Shown piece by piece: positions 51,991-62,854 of a stretch of DNA of 64,000 nucleotides. Source of the stretch: Panulirus ornatus. Taxonomy: Eukaryota; Arthropoda; Malacostraca; Decapoda; Palinuridae. How positions within the stretch are numbered: the stretch's first letter is position 1; each line of letters opens with the position of its first letter. The notes beneath the pieces were generated by a model, which saw only the letters and a program-made list of their open reading frames with translations, was not told the DNA's origin and searched no databases. The stretch spans positions 16,866,146 through 16,930,145 of the forward strand of contig NC_092261.1 in NCBI RefSeq assembly GCF_036320965.1, in the 5' to 3' direction. A program made the position numbers and the translations under genes.

Positions 51991-52622
51991 TAGATAGTAG
52001 ATTTACAACTCAAAAACCATGGCACTTTGCTAACACCGAAGCATAACAGTCTGCTACTATGCTAGTCTAAGTGTTAGCCTCAATCAACCTCTCTCCCGAG
52101 AGGGTGCGGACAGCCACAGTTTGCAGAACCACCAACAATTGTCAGACTGGGCTAATAAAGGTACTCTCCACACTGAGCCAGCATAAGAACACGAACACGC
52201 AACAATGTATTGCACTAACTTTACTATTAACACTAACGTAAACACTCCCCTGGGACAGTAAAACAACGCAAACATATAGGGCTACTAAAAGCAACATCTT
52301 ACACAAATACAAGTTTGTGAAACAACCTAGACATCAAATTAAAGAATTGATGAATAATAAAAGAAAATATGAAGTGGAATATGGCGTTCCAACCGAACCA
52401 AAACTGGCGGGAGCGTAGCTGAGAACTATAATCCTACGTAATGACACGCTGAATAAAATCTCGAGAAGGACAGATTGACAAGGAAAAAATCAGAAATTGT
52501 CTTAGTGCTCATTGAAAGATGAGTAAACACCATGGCAGGAGGCACAGCAGAATTAAAAAGCATTGGACCTTATAATAAAGCCATCATTGGAGTCAGAAAA
52601 GTTAGATTACACATGGGGACCA

Positions 52623-52641
52623 TGCGCAGTGTCAATGCGCA
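52623..52641. promoter_or_regulatory. TGCGCA inverted repeat, unit 3
   Basis: TGCGCAGTGTCAATGCGCA is an inverted repeat of TGCGCA arms around a 7-base centre. It is kept at the same position in three consecutive 1.1-kb units. Confidence 0.4.
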
Positions 52642-53380
52642 CTTGCTTATGGCTGTTGCCGACAGCGAGCGATGGTGGGTTAACTTGGGTCGAATTTTCT
52701 AGTATGTTTACACTTCGGAAATTCAATTTCCCTTTCCTAAACTCTACTTGATAAATGCATTGTTACAGTGGTAAGCATAGATTAAGTTTTTCTTCTAATC
52801 TCAGTGGCTTTCCAAACCCGCTGGTTTGCAGAGTGGGTAGCAAAAAAATTCAGCCGTTGCACACCAGTGAATGAGCTGGACCAGTAATATGAGCATATCA
52901 TACAACACAGAACCCAGTCTCTACCAGATTTCATAAGCAGCAAATTCTAAAGCTTAGGAGGAAAGCAGGAGGCTTATCACTGGTCACAGGCCCACCAAAG
53001 CTTTCGTTTGTGGCTGGCTAGCAATCTTCGTCCCTACGGGTGCGAAGACAGTTGGGCAGAACCCACAAACCGTTGCGGTTCACGAGCAGCGAAGCAAGGT
53101 GGAGGTCCACCTTATCGTACTCTTGTGGCGATGAACTCACGCAACCTCCCTTCCTTGAGGGTGTGAGTAAGAGCGAAGGAGCCACACTCGCAGAGCCACT
53201 AACAGTAAGCAGAGATGAATAATGAAGGGAAACTCCACCCTGAGTCAGCCCTATGCACATGAAAACAAAACAGCGCGCTGTATTAACTTCAATGCATGAA
53301 AAACATAATGCAGACACTTTACTATCACGATGGCAATGTTACAGTATCCGTCGCATACTTTTCCCTTCCTTTTTTTTTTA

Positions 53381-53510
53381 TGAGCGATGATATACGTCCT
53401 AATGAACCTTACCTAGTGAAGTTTCCAAGCCGATGCTTCTGAAAAACAGATCTTTCGATTGTATATAAATTTCGTAAATTCTGTAGGGTGAAAACTGTAG
53501 AATACCAGCA
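53381..53510 (+). other. Array-free counterpart of the telomere-repeat flanks
   Basis: tgagcgatgatatacgtcc, then aatgaaccttacctag, then ctttcgattgtatataaat and gtagaataccagc aligns with both sides of the telomere-like array (tgagcgatggtacacgtccc near 14408, then ctcgattgtacataac and gtgaaataccagcc near 15355-15413). Only about 16 bp replaces some 880 bp of repeats. Confidence 0.7.
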
Positions 53511-53920
53511 GACAATTAAGGAGCAATAAACAGATGGGGTTACCGAAATCAGAAACTTGCACATTCAAAATTATGAAACATACAGTTTGAAAAAAAATCT
53601 AAAATTTTATGAATAATCTTAAAAGCAGAGAAGATTACCTGAAGACAGACTGAAACGACAGAAATAAAGAATCATAGCGTTCAAACCAACGAACATAGCG
53701 GGGCCTTGCCAGGAACAGTAATCCTAAGTATTGGATACGCTGAGTTAAGCTCAAGTAAGACTGTTTACCAAACAAAAGGTACAGATGGACTGCCATATTG
53801 CTAAAGTGTGACTTACCGAAAAGATGAATAAACACTACAACAACAGGCAACACAAGACATGAAAATCACAACGTAGGAACACAGCCATCAGCGAACTCGA
53901 AACAGAAGATTACACGATCA

Positions 53921-53940
53921 TACGCAGTGTCACTGCGCAT
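53921..53940. promoter_or_regulatory. TGCGCA inverted repeat, unit 4, with GTAAGT donor-like site nearby
   Basis: TACGCAGTGTCACTGCGCAT is an almost perfect 20-bp palindrome. On the minus strand, about 105 bp further, cttttcGGTAAGT (donor GT at 53815-53816) could end a first exon. The same pair is seen in unit 5 (55013-55030 and 54914-54915), and the donor alone in unit 2 (43582-43583). Confidence 0.4.
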
Positions 53941-55012
53941 GTAGCTGTCACTACTGCCACCGTATGGCCTAAGTCATAATTCATGGTTTTAACCTTTTCT
54001 ATAACTTCGAGTCTAGAATATGAATACTAATAACTACTGCTTTCTGATGACGATGGCTTCCAATGCTTTGTAACAGCTTGAAGGAATTCAAGCGTTTAAG
54101 ACCAATGCAGAAACCAGACCCCTACCGTAGAATCTTCACTAGAAATCGTAGAAAGCTAACGGATATCTATGAAGAAGGCAGGAAGCAGGGTGGAGCAAAT
54201 TCCGTCAGCCTTGTCTCGATTATGAGCTAGACAAATGCACTTGGAACAATACTGCCACTTAACATTAGTAATAGGTAGACCAAATGAGTCTGTTGTTCAA
54301 GCTTTCAGAAGTGGGTGTCTACCAATCTTCGGACGTGCGGAAGCGATGCTCCAGGGAAAAGCCAAGTTTTAGAACTCACCCAAACGTTGCACTTCGCCAG
54401 CAGCGAAACATGGACCGCCGGTGTGCATCTATGTTACTCTTTGGGGCTGGCTTCACTCAACTTCTCTCCTGAGACTGTGTTTAAAGGGCGAAGAAATCAC
54501 TTCAAAGAACCACCAACAATAGTCAAAGAGATCTACTGAATGCAAACTCCATCATGAACCTGCCCTAAGCACACGAAAACACAACACTGGACTGCACGAA
54601 AAACACTTCATTGGTATAATAACATATGGGGCTACCAGATGCAACCCCAAGAACATTTAAGAATTTGATGAACATAATTAAAACCAAATTTTTAAACGAG
54701 TGAAAAAGCCGAAAACATCAATGGATAAACTAAGTAAAAGAAATTGAAAAATAAAGAATTGGAACATGACGTTCCAATGAAAACAACAATGGCGGACACC
54801 TACCATGGAGCTGTGATCAGAGATTATGACAGGCTGATTAAAAGCTCAGGGAAGACCGACTGCCACGTAAAAGCAACAGAGACATTGCTTTGGTGCTAAC
54901 TAAAGTATCACTTACTGAGAGGATGGGTAGACACTACAACAGCAGGCAGAACAGACTTGAAAAACACTGAGCGTAATATCACAATCATCGGTGGAGTTGG
55001 AACAGCAACGAT

Positions 55013-55030
55013 TGCGCATTTCACTGCGCA
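55013..55030. promoter_or_regulatory. TGCGCA inverted repeat, unit 5
   Basis: TGCGCATTTCACTGCGCA keeps both TGCGCA arms with a changed centre. A minus-strand donor-like GTAAGT lies at 54910-54915. Confidence 0.4.
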
Positions 55031-57638
55031 TGTCATGGCCACCACAGCAAGGGAGCAGTGGGGACCTGCCTGACTTCTGTCCTTGCGTATGTTTCTCCTT
55101 GAAAATTTCTATTTCCATTACGCTAAATTCTACTTTATATATGGAAAGTTATATTAGAGAGTCTTGAATTTAACGATGTTTTATTGGTTCTAATAACTAT
55201 GAAAACTTGCCGTTTTGAACCAGTCTGAGAGAACTCAAGCGTGTTACCCAACTAAGGCCGTCGAGCACCTAAAATTGGCAAATCATAGAACAGCACAGAA
55301 CCCAACATTTACCAGAATTTGCAAAGCCGAATTCAAATTTGGTCTTGGAGGCCAAGCAGGACGACAGGGTTAGAATTCCATTATCTATATCTAACTATGA
55401 ACTAGAGAAAAAACACTTCCGCTTAACACAGGTTACCGGCAAACATGAAAAGGGCTTGTTGTTTGGGCTCTCACAAGTGGCTGACTACCAATTTTGGCCA
55501 CTGCCGAGTACAAATTAGAGCGGTAGAACCAAGATTCAGATCCCACGAACCAATGAAGTTCGCTGGCAATGAAGCAAAGCTGTTCACTCCTGTGCTACTA
55601 CTGCAGAGCTGTCTCACTAACAATATTCAGAGTGAAACACTGAAGGTAAACTTTAACCTGATCCCAGCCCTGAGCACACGGAAACATAAGGCATTGCATT
55701 AAGTTTAAAAAACACTTCCTCTGTAAACACTTCAGAGTGAAAAACACCCCTATAAACACTTTCTACACTTAAAAAACAATGAACATACAAGACTACCAGA
55801 AACAGCACTTCACATATATTCATGACTAACAAATATACGACACCAAATCTAAATGCATGTAAATAATCAGAAGAAAGCAGTGAAGGTTGACCGAAAACAG
55901 AAAAGCTGAAAGAGAATTGATCATGGCATTCAAAACGAAACAATAATGGTATCCTAACTAGCAGTGTAATCCTTCCGACGTACTGATACGCGGAATAAAT
56001 GCTTAAGGAAGGCCACTTTTCAAGGAAAATGCACAGAAACATTGCCATGGTGCTAAGCAAAGTCAGAGATGCCGAAAACACGATAGACACTACGACATCA
56101 GGCAACACAGACTTGAAACACAGAGCGTAAGAACACATTAGTCTTGGGAGGCGAAACAAAGACTAAAAATGACGACCGTGCTCAGCGAGAGAGATACAAA
56201 GAAGAGCAATTTAAGACTTTGACATACTAATTTTTGTGATGCTCGCAGTAACGCCATCTGGAGGGGCGACTTCAGAACTATTAGAAAACGAGAAACAAAC
56301 CTCAACTACCCGAGAAAAGGGAAATGTAAAAGTAAGTTCAAGATATTCAAATCTGCCGTAATTTCTACTGAGAATAAAGTCCTTTGTTCTATTTTGTGTG
56401 GTATAAATATTATGTTTTACTTTAGCAATGCAAAAACTAATATAAACTGACACTTCGTTAAATGACAATTTTCTTCATGGTTCAAGAACCATACATCTTT
56501 TTCTTTTCTTGCTGGTGCTGATATGAAATGGTAATGATGTATATATGATCTGTGCTGGTAATTTATCGAAATATAGGATTTCCTCAATACTCTCTCGTTT
56601 CACTTCATTCTTAAATGTTGTGATATAAGGAAACATATGATCGTGTGATATTCATTTGGTGCTATACAGTATTGATAGATATACATCAGAACATTTTTTC
56701 TCCACCTTATGGTAGGGTAGAGTGTATGAACATTCATACTAACATGCTTGCTGTAATACAAAATACGATATCAAAGTATAAGTGTCTGACATGCTTGCAT
56801 ATTGACACTGACATGCAAACACAAGCAGTCATGAATCTGCTCAAGATATAAACACAGACACTAACATATTATGGTATTTAAAGAATTCAATAGTGTATTG
56901 CACATGGATGTAAAATAAGCAATTCTTACAAATCAAGATAATTCTTTCAAAGCATAACAACCTGATATGCAAAGAGTATTTCTATCTACATGGAAATGCA
57001 ATGTCATACTCATTGAAAATGAAAAGAAAGGACAGTAATACGCAGAGTCAGTTAATACCTTATAAACATTTTGTTTAAGCGAGATACAGGAATATACACA
57101 CAGTCAAAGATGAAACAAGAGAACATGTATGTTAGTTTAAAGCAGAAAATGAGGTAAATTAATCTCATATAATCTGCCTGACACTTAAGTAAATGAATAA
57201 AATTATTTCCAAATACAAAACCTGTTAATAACATCTAAAACGTTTCCTAAATTGATATGGAAACCACGCAAATGAGACCCATATGGGAATGAAAAATATA
57301 TCAAGCCACTGCTTGTAAACCTAACCTAGGATTTTGAATTGTTGAGAACATACGGAAATTATTTCAATTTTCTTTTGTATCTGCAAAATGTTCAAGCTTC
57401 TGTATTTCTCTTCGATGTTATATCCTCATTCTAATCTAAATCAACTTGCTTTGTACTGTTGGAATACAAAGATCTTTGTGTTTACATATTTCATTTTGCA
57501 AAAATTTCATAAACATTGGCACAAAGTATCCCTCTTATAACCACTGTTTCGTTATCGTACCGAAATATTTGCTTCTAATTTCTTCATATATCATTTTTGC
57601 TTTTTTTTTTGTACAGCAATTGTAACAAAGTTACCCAT

Positions 57639-57644
<6 letters not shown>

Positions 57645-57670
<26 letters not shown>

Positions 57671-57822
57671 GGGAGCGGGGGGTTGGAAATCCTCCCCTCC
57701 CATTTTTTGATTTCCAAAACAAGGAACAGAAAAGGGGACCAAGTGAGGATATTTCCTCTAAAGCTCAGTCCTCTTTTCCTACCGCTACCTCGCTAATGCA
57801 GGAAACGGCTAATTTGTATTTG

Positions 57823-57884
<62 letters not shown>
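57645..57884 (+). mobile_element. Short non-autonomous LINE-derived element, copy d, with flanking (TA)n
   Basis: TA tracts flank an element that starts gggagcggggggttggaaat at 57671. It has ggaacagaaaaggggaccaa and ends with CGCTACCTCGCTAATGCAGG and aacggctaat, followed by (TA)n. In copy B the flanks are joined (cccatgctttctccttt then cgtagttttctgctaaagg near 45166-45208), which is the empty site. Confidence 0.85.
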
Positions 57885-57887
<3 letters not shown>

Positions 57888-58599
57888 TTAATTTTGTGCT
57901 GAAGGCTTGTGGAACAATGTTCTTTAAATATTCATTTTATGTGTATACATCCAAGTGCTGCTGTGGTACGGCTAAGGATCTGAGCAGCAAGGTGTATACA
58001 TAACACAGCTGATATCAATTATGGAAATAGTTTACAATTATTCCACACGATATCCCCATTATGTACGCATGGTTACTCCTATCATTATGGATTTGTCCAC
58101 GTAAGCAGATACACTTCATCATTCGTCATCAGTAAAGTTAGCCTATAATCACATTAATTTCTTTCATCTACTGATGACTCTTCGTTCGTATGACACTGCT
58201 CCGTGGCCATGTGTTGGCGAGAGGTTCGGCTGTTTAATAAAAAACAATAAGACATGTAATTAAACACAATTAACGGTTAAGATATTTTATTGTAATCGTT
58301 ATCACTAGTCAATTTTTCCATACAGCTGGAACGACAAACAAAAATGTTGGTGGCCGCTATTTAACTCATAATTGGGCATGAACAACCCTCCATGATAGCG
58401 TGAATGAATTATTAATACACAAATTATAAATACACATAAATTATAAATACATATATTTTCCTCTACATATCTTACAAGTATACATTATCTTGTGCAAATT
58501 ATTAACACTATTGTTTATCAAGCAATAATAAATCTATCAATTTATAAAGACATATGAAACCTATTTTCTAGGTACAATTTAATAACCAGTCCAGCCTGC

Positions 58600-58965
58600 A
58601 GAGTTCCGGATGGGCGTGGACGTGGTTCAGTAGATGATGGCTAGTCATCTCGTCTCCTGGTTGCGAGGTGTACACCATTTCTGGCCAGACATGTTCAATG
58701 ACAATTAGGTCCGCTCCTTTACCGGCCTAGTCTAGGACCTGCAAGGTGTCTTGTTCCTAAGGACCAGCGTTGAACGACACGAGCAGTGTGGGCGGGGCAC
58801 CTGGCGTTAACGGAAATGACAAGACCTGGCAGGAAGGTAGGGGTAAATCCCTTGCCTGCAGAGACGGCAAGAAACGCTCCTCCAGCAGTTACTGCAACAG
58901 TCGTTGCAGTAAAGCAGCCTCTAATGTTGAAAACGTCACCAGGGCCATTGTAATGTCACTTTCCT
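58600..58965 (-). pseudogene. Exon 3-like segment, copy C
   Basis: The minus-strand acceptor gcatcCAG precedes AGGAAAGTGACATTACAATGG. One A more than in copy B shifts the frame. After the shift the frame reads GDVFNIRGCFTATTVAVTAG, GAFLAVSAGKGF and LPGLVISVNARCPAHTARVV. In a second frame it reads GAPPTLLVSFNAG, KGADLIVIEHVWPEMVYTSQ and finally RPSGTLQAGLVIKLYLENRF with a stop at 58542-58544. Conservation with copy B changes frame along the segment. One of the copies is therefore broken, or my frame joining is wrong. Confidence 0.35.
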
Positions 58966-59025
58966 CTGGATGCATCAGGTAACGGCGAGGTGAACGAGCC
59001 TCCTTCCTCATGTTGGCTCTGTATA

Positions 59026-59205
59026 TATATGTATTTGCCATTTCCCGCGTTAGCGAGGTAGCGTAAAGAACAGAGGTAGCGTAAAGAACAGAGTACCGAC
59101 TCTTAAGAGAGAATATCCTCACTTGGCCCCCTTCTTTATTCCTCTTTTGGAAAAGTAAGAAAAAAAAAAAGAAAAGGGAGGGGATGATTTCTAGCCCCCG
59201 CTCCC
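59026..59205 (-). mobile_element. Short non-autonomous LINE-derived element, copy e
   Basis: On the minus strand it starts gggagcgggggctagaaatc (59205), contains ggccaagtgaggatattctc and ends with CTCGCTAACGCGGGAAATGG then caaatac. It has an internal 19-bp tandem duplication, gaggtagcgtaaagaacag. Copy B has the uninterrupted site (atgttggctcggtc then tgtgcctgtgaag near 46505-46533). Confidence 0.85.
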
Positions 59206-59354
59206 ATAATGTGAAACATTGACATTAACTTTCATTGTAGTGGTTCGGCATGATTTTCATCATTCGTAGTGTATAAACAGTTATCCGCATGAATTTCTTA
59301 TTATCATACCTATGACGTTCTAAGTCTTTGAACAACAATTCATTAACATCATAC

Positions 59355-59438
59355 CGGATACAGTTCCACTTCCAGCAATGAACCTAGCCATGCGAGTTGG
59401 ATAAACACTTCTCCGTGAACACTGCTCCAGACCAGAAT
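59355..59438 (-). CDS. Exon 2-like segment, copy C
   Basis: The minus-strand acceptor gtcgTAG is followed by 28 codons (ILVWSSVHGEVFIQLAWLG to ELYP) and then a GTATGA donor. Its length is an exact multiple of three and both splice sites have the canonical AG and GT. Differences from copy B are partly synonymous. The peptide is hydrophobic-rich and beta-strand-like; no domain is named with confidence. Confidence 0.45.
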
Positions 59439-60095
59439 CTACGACACTTCGCTCGGAATGTGTTCAATCCTCATGAGGGTTTCTGTGGTGTGTTCCTTTG
59501 TCGTGCAAAATTCGCCTACCGCTCAACGGGGAGACGTCTTCTGCCCATCACGTTCGCTGGAGGGGGTTGCCTCTATCGCTCATGCTCTCTCTGCCAACAA
59601 TAAAAGACAACCATATCCAAAAAGAATGGACACACTCGGTTGCCTAAATTGAAAATTTCAATTTCAGTTATCAACTTTCGATCGATACAAGTCTAATTTC
59701 ATTAACTTACGTAATCTACATATCTTTAATATGAAAATGTGGTTACAATAATGATTATGATATAATCATATATTGCCTACTACATTATCAAAACTTAGCC
59801 ATACCCATATATAATTACCTGTGAACAGAGATGTTTGATTTGGCTGCTAAGAAACTCTGATGCAGGTATCCCATTCTCTATGCATCTTTCATCATTGCTG
59901 CCATGTTCCACTCCTTTTCAGACACTTATGACTCACATTAAATCATTAAGGCTACCGCTCTCCATCCATCTTCTATTCCACTTCATGGTGTTTGAGACAG
60001 GGCAACTTCATGTGCGATGCCCCGTATGGAGAACGCATTACTAAGGTGAGTGATCATGCTATCTCTGTGCACCAACCTCTCGTCTCTCCTCATCG

Positions 60096-60350
60096 TGATC
60101 CAGTAGACGAGCTACCGTTCCCCGGCCAGCCGACCCTAGACTACCTCACCCCTAACTCATTGCAGTAGCCACCACTCGCCGGCCATTTCTGGGCCACCTC
60201 ACCGTGACCCAGTATAGTAGCCACCGCTTCGCGACTGACCGAACCTATCCAACCATGATCCAGTACAGTTGACTCCATTCACCGGCCTATTCTGGCCTCT
60301 CTCTCCTGATCAAGTGCAGTAGCTCACCGCCCAGCCGACCGTAACCTATG
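60096..60350 (+). repeat. 56-bp GC-rich minisatellite, short allele in copy C
   Basis: About four units (gatccagtagacgagctacc, gttccccggccagccgaccc and following variants) occupy the same location as the 16-unit array of copy B. Confidence 0.88.
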
Positions 60351-60972
60351 AAAATCTTCCCTAATCTCCCCAGAAGCAGACAATTATAATGAAAATGTAC
60401 CATTAATATTGTTGTTTGCTGGTGTAGGAACGCATGAAGTGGACACGTATAGGGGAAGTTGGGTAGTGGGGGCGAACTCTTACCACAGTTTCTAATTTCT
60501 TTCATTGGCAACATGAGGCTTTAAAAGGACCGGTGGTCTGTTACTGTTTGTATATTGCAAATTAAAAAAAAAAAACGTCATTCAAATGAGCTAAACTACT
60601 AATTTACCAAAACCATGTTAACTCATTATGTCTATGTCAGGGTTATCCGTTCCAGGATGAACAATTATAAGTTGTCACCAGAGTGAATAGCAACATACTT
60701 CGAAGTCTCTGTCTACCGAGTTCATATGTTCTCTACATTTTCTAGCTGTGGCAATTACATTAAGAGTTGTCAAAACCTCTAAGTACACCTAACTATAGTT
60801 CACCACTCACTCTACGTTGATTACAGCAATTTATGTCCAAATGTTACTCATACCTAGCTAGAAATATGACCTCTGTTTATCAATCAATTCCGAGCCGGGG
60901 GCACGAAGCTGGCTGTTAGCTACCAAGCCGGCGACCAGTCACCTGTGGTCACACATCACTGATGTCAGAAAC

Positions 60973-61122
60973 CTACGTTTTACCTCCGAGTGTCTCAGTG
61001 ATCAGTACCTCAACTCTTCTCAAGTCCCTCGAAGCCTCCACCACTCCACTTCCCGAAACCCTTAACGCGATACTGTCACTCAACACAACAACCCAGGAAA
61101 TGAACGTATGAACCAGAAACAT
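60973..61122 (-). CDS. Signal-peptide exon 1, copy C
   Basis: The minus-strand ATG at 61120-61122 opens a 49-codon frame ending TAG at 60973-60975. It begins MFLVHTFISWVVVLSDSIAL and continues RVSGSGVVEASRDLRRVEVL. The hydrophobic core and small residues fit a signal peptide, with cleavage likely after the SDSIA region. The codons that are stops in copies A and B (TAG) read TTG here, giving the longest frame. GAG|GTACTG and GGA|GGTAAAA are donor candidates inside or just before the end. Exon 2 would be 1.5 kb downstream. An overlapping ATGGCGGACG frame lies slightly upstream and could act as an upstream ORF. Confidence 0.5.
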   Translation of the reverse strand: MFLVHTFISWVVVLSDSIALRVSGSGVVEASRDLRRVEVLITETLGGKT

Positions 61123-61230
61123 AGTAATCTTCGGTTCCGGAATGAACGCGCTCGTCCGCCATCTCGAAGCAGAAGCAGGGCTTCATTGTATCGCAAGGCG
61201 TTGTCTCTATCCAATGAAATGACTTGCAAG

Positions 61231-61240
61231 GCCTTTTATA
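61231..61240 (-). promoter_or_regulatory. TATA box of copy C
   Basis: On the minus strand, TATAAAAGGC lies about 110 bp before the exon 1 ATG. It is followed about 18-25 bp later by tcatttcattgg, which fits the arthropod initiator pattern TCA-T. Block A has AATAAAAGG at the same place. Confidence 0.5.
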
Positions 61241-61445
61241 GTTTTGTAACTTGAGTTTTTGACTATATGCTTACCAATGTTCCATGTACTTGTGCTACAT
61301 GCGTATGTCAATAAAAAGTTATGCAGGAAAATGACTTTTGTTATATAATAAATCTATATTTTGAGCGTGAGTCCGTCCAAGTCACAGCCACTGTAACAAT
61401 ACGTAATCAGACATCGTTCACTTTTATAATTCGTTCCGACTCTTC

Positions 61446-61453
61446 TGACGTCA
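61446..61453. promoter_or_regulatory. CRE-type palindrome TGACGTCA, copy C
   Basis: A perfect TGACGTCA lies about 324 bp upstream of the exon 1 ATG. It is the third occurrence in the equivalent position. Confidence 0.45.
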
Positions 61454-61939
61454 GTCAATATCTAATTAATGTTGTACTCGTTTGTCTTTCTATGGTAAAC
61501 CACGAGTGGGACAAAATGTGATCTTAAGAACACATTTTGTCTTTGACGATGGAAATAAAATTACATTTTTATCTCCTTTATTGATGGAACATCTCTGAAG
61601 ACGGCCGTAGCCAGGACTACCAAACTATATAACTGTTACCACACTCAACACAGAAAATGGAATTGCGCCGATGGTTTTCAATAACCCCATATATTCTTAT
61701 TGTACTTCCCTAACGTGTAACAATAAGTGGACACAGAACCAACGGAAAGGTGTTAACAGACTAGACTAAAACATGTGCAATATACTCGTCTTGCTTTTAA
61801 TGTGAGGTATTTCCTAAAAACAACTTTTGTCAACGGGAATTTTCTATGGTGTCCGAGGCAGCAGGGGTACATGAATGCCTGGCATCTTATTAACGAGTGT
61901 ATAGATTTATCCATTTCATTTATCATACTTGATTGCCAT

Positions 61940-62854
61940 TTAAAGCATCAGCGAGATAGTGCTAAGAAACAGACGAAGAACGACCCATATGCACATACAT
62001 AATGTGTAATGCACCGAAACCACAGCTCTCTATCCACATCCAGGCCCCACATACCTCTCCATTGTTTACCCCAGACGTTTCACATGCCCTGGTTCAGTCC
62101 ACTGACAGCATGTCGACCCCGGTATACTCCATCGTTCCAATTCACTCTATTTCTTGCAAGCCTTTCACCCTCCTGTATGTTTAGGTCCCGATCGCTCAAA
62201 ACCTTTTTCAATTAATCCTTCCACCTCCAATTTGGTCTCCCGCTTCTCCTTGTTCCCTCCACCTCTGATACATAAATCTTCTTTGTCAACCTCTCCTCAC
62301 TCATTCTCTCCATATGTCCAAACCATTTCAACACACCATCTTCTGCTCTCAACCACACGCTTTTCATTTCCACACAACTCTTTTACCCTTTCATTACTTA
62401 CTCGACCAAACCATTTCACAACACAAAGCGTCCTTAAACATTTCACTTCCAACACATTCAACTTCCTCCGTACAATCTTATCTACAGCCCATGCCTTGCA
62501 ACCTTGTAATATTGTTGGAACCACTGTTCCTTCAAACATATCCAATTTTGCTCTCCGAGATAACGTTCTCTCCTTCCACACTTTTTCATCGCTCCCAGAA
62601 CCTCCTCTTCCTCCCCCGAAACTCCCCCCCCCCCCCCCTCATCCCACTCTGTGACTCACTTCCTCTTCCATGGTACCATTCGCTGCTAAGTCCATTCCCA
62701 GATATCTAAAACACTTCACTTCCTCCAATCTTTCTCCATTCAGACTTACGTCCCAACTAATTTGTCCCTCAACCCAGCTGAGCCTAATAACCTTGCTCTT
62801 ATTCACATTTACTCTCAACTTTCTCCTTTCATATACTTTTCCAAACTCAGTCAC
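61940..62854 (-). mobile_element. LINE copy 8, diverged, 5'-truncated
   Basis: The minus-strand copy has a decayed terminal motif (tcagcgagatagtgctaaga), part of the long-type 3' UTR, and broken coding pieces: 62639-62854 (KVYERRKLRVNVNKSKVIRL and FRYLGMDLAANGTMEEEVSH) and 62297-62581 (RTLSRRAKLDMFEGTVVPTI and CVVKWFGRVSNERVKELCGN). A (C)n run near 62625 interrupts the frame. Similarity stops at codons for VTEFGK, where the SINE-like element begins. Confidence 0.92.

Larger units (their letters stand above)
52000..56219. repeat. Four diverged units of the tandem repeat of about 1.1 kb
   Basis: Marker segments gggctactaaaagcaac (52286), ggggttaccgaaatcag (53534), ggggctaccagatgcaac (54629) and agactaccagaaacagc (55789) give spacings of about 1.25, 1.10 and 1.16 kb. 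Each unit has the same order of blocks, including a ccaatNNaacaacaatggc-type segment. Three also carry a TGCGCA palindrome, and two a minus-strand GTAAGT. Small frames such as 55445-55702 have a counterpart in 42927-43118, but their differences are mostly amino-acid changing, so I do not call them genes. Confidence 0.78.
56220..61850. repeat. Segmental duplication, copy C
   Basis: Counterpart of 43746-50115, with two short transposon insertions absent from copy B (57.65-57.88 and 59.02-59.21 kb) and a much shorter 56-bp array. The AT-rich 56.3-58.5 kb part shows no gene I recognise. Confidence 0.88.

Noticed and set aside
55653..56159. 168-codon minus-strand frame with hydrophobic segments
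   Set aside because: The matching frame is not kept in the other 1.1-kb units (42-43.7 and 52-55.5 kb). The differences introduce stops and shifts without synonymous bias, so it is probably chance.
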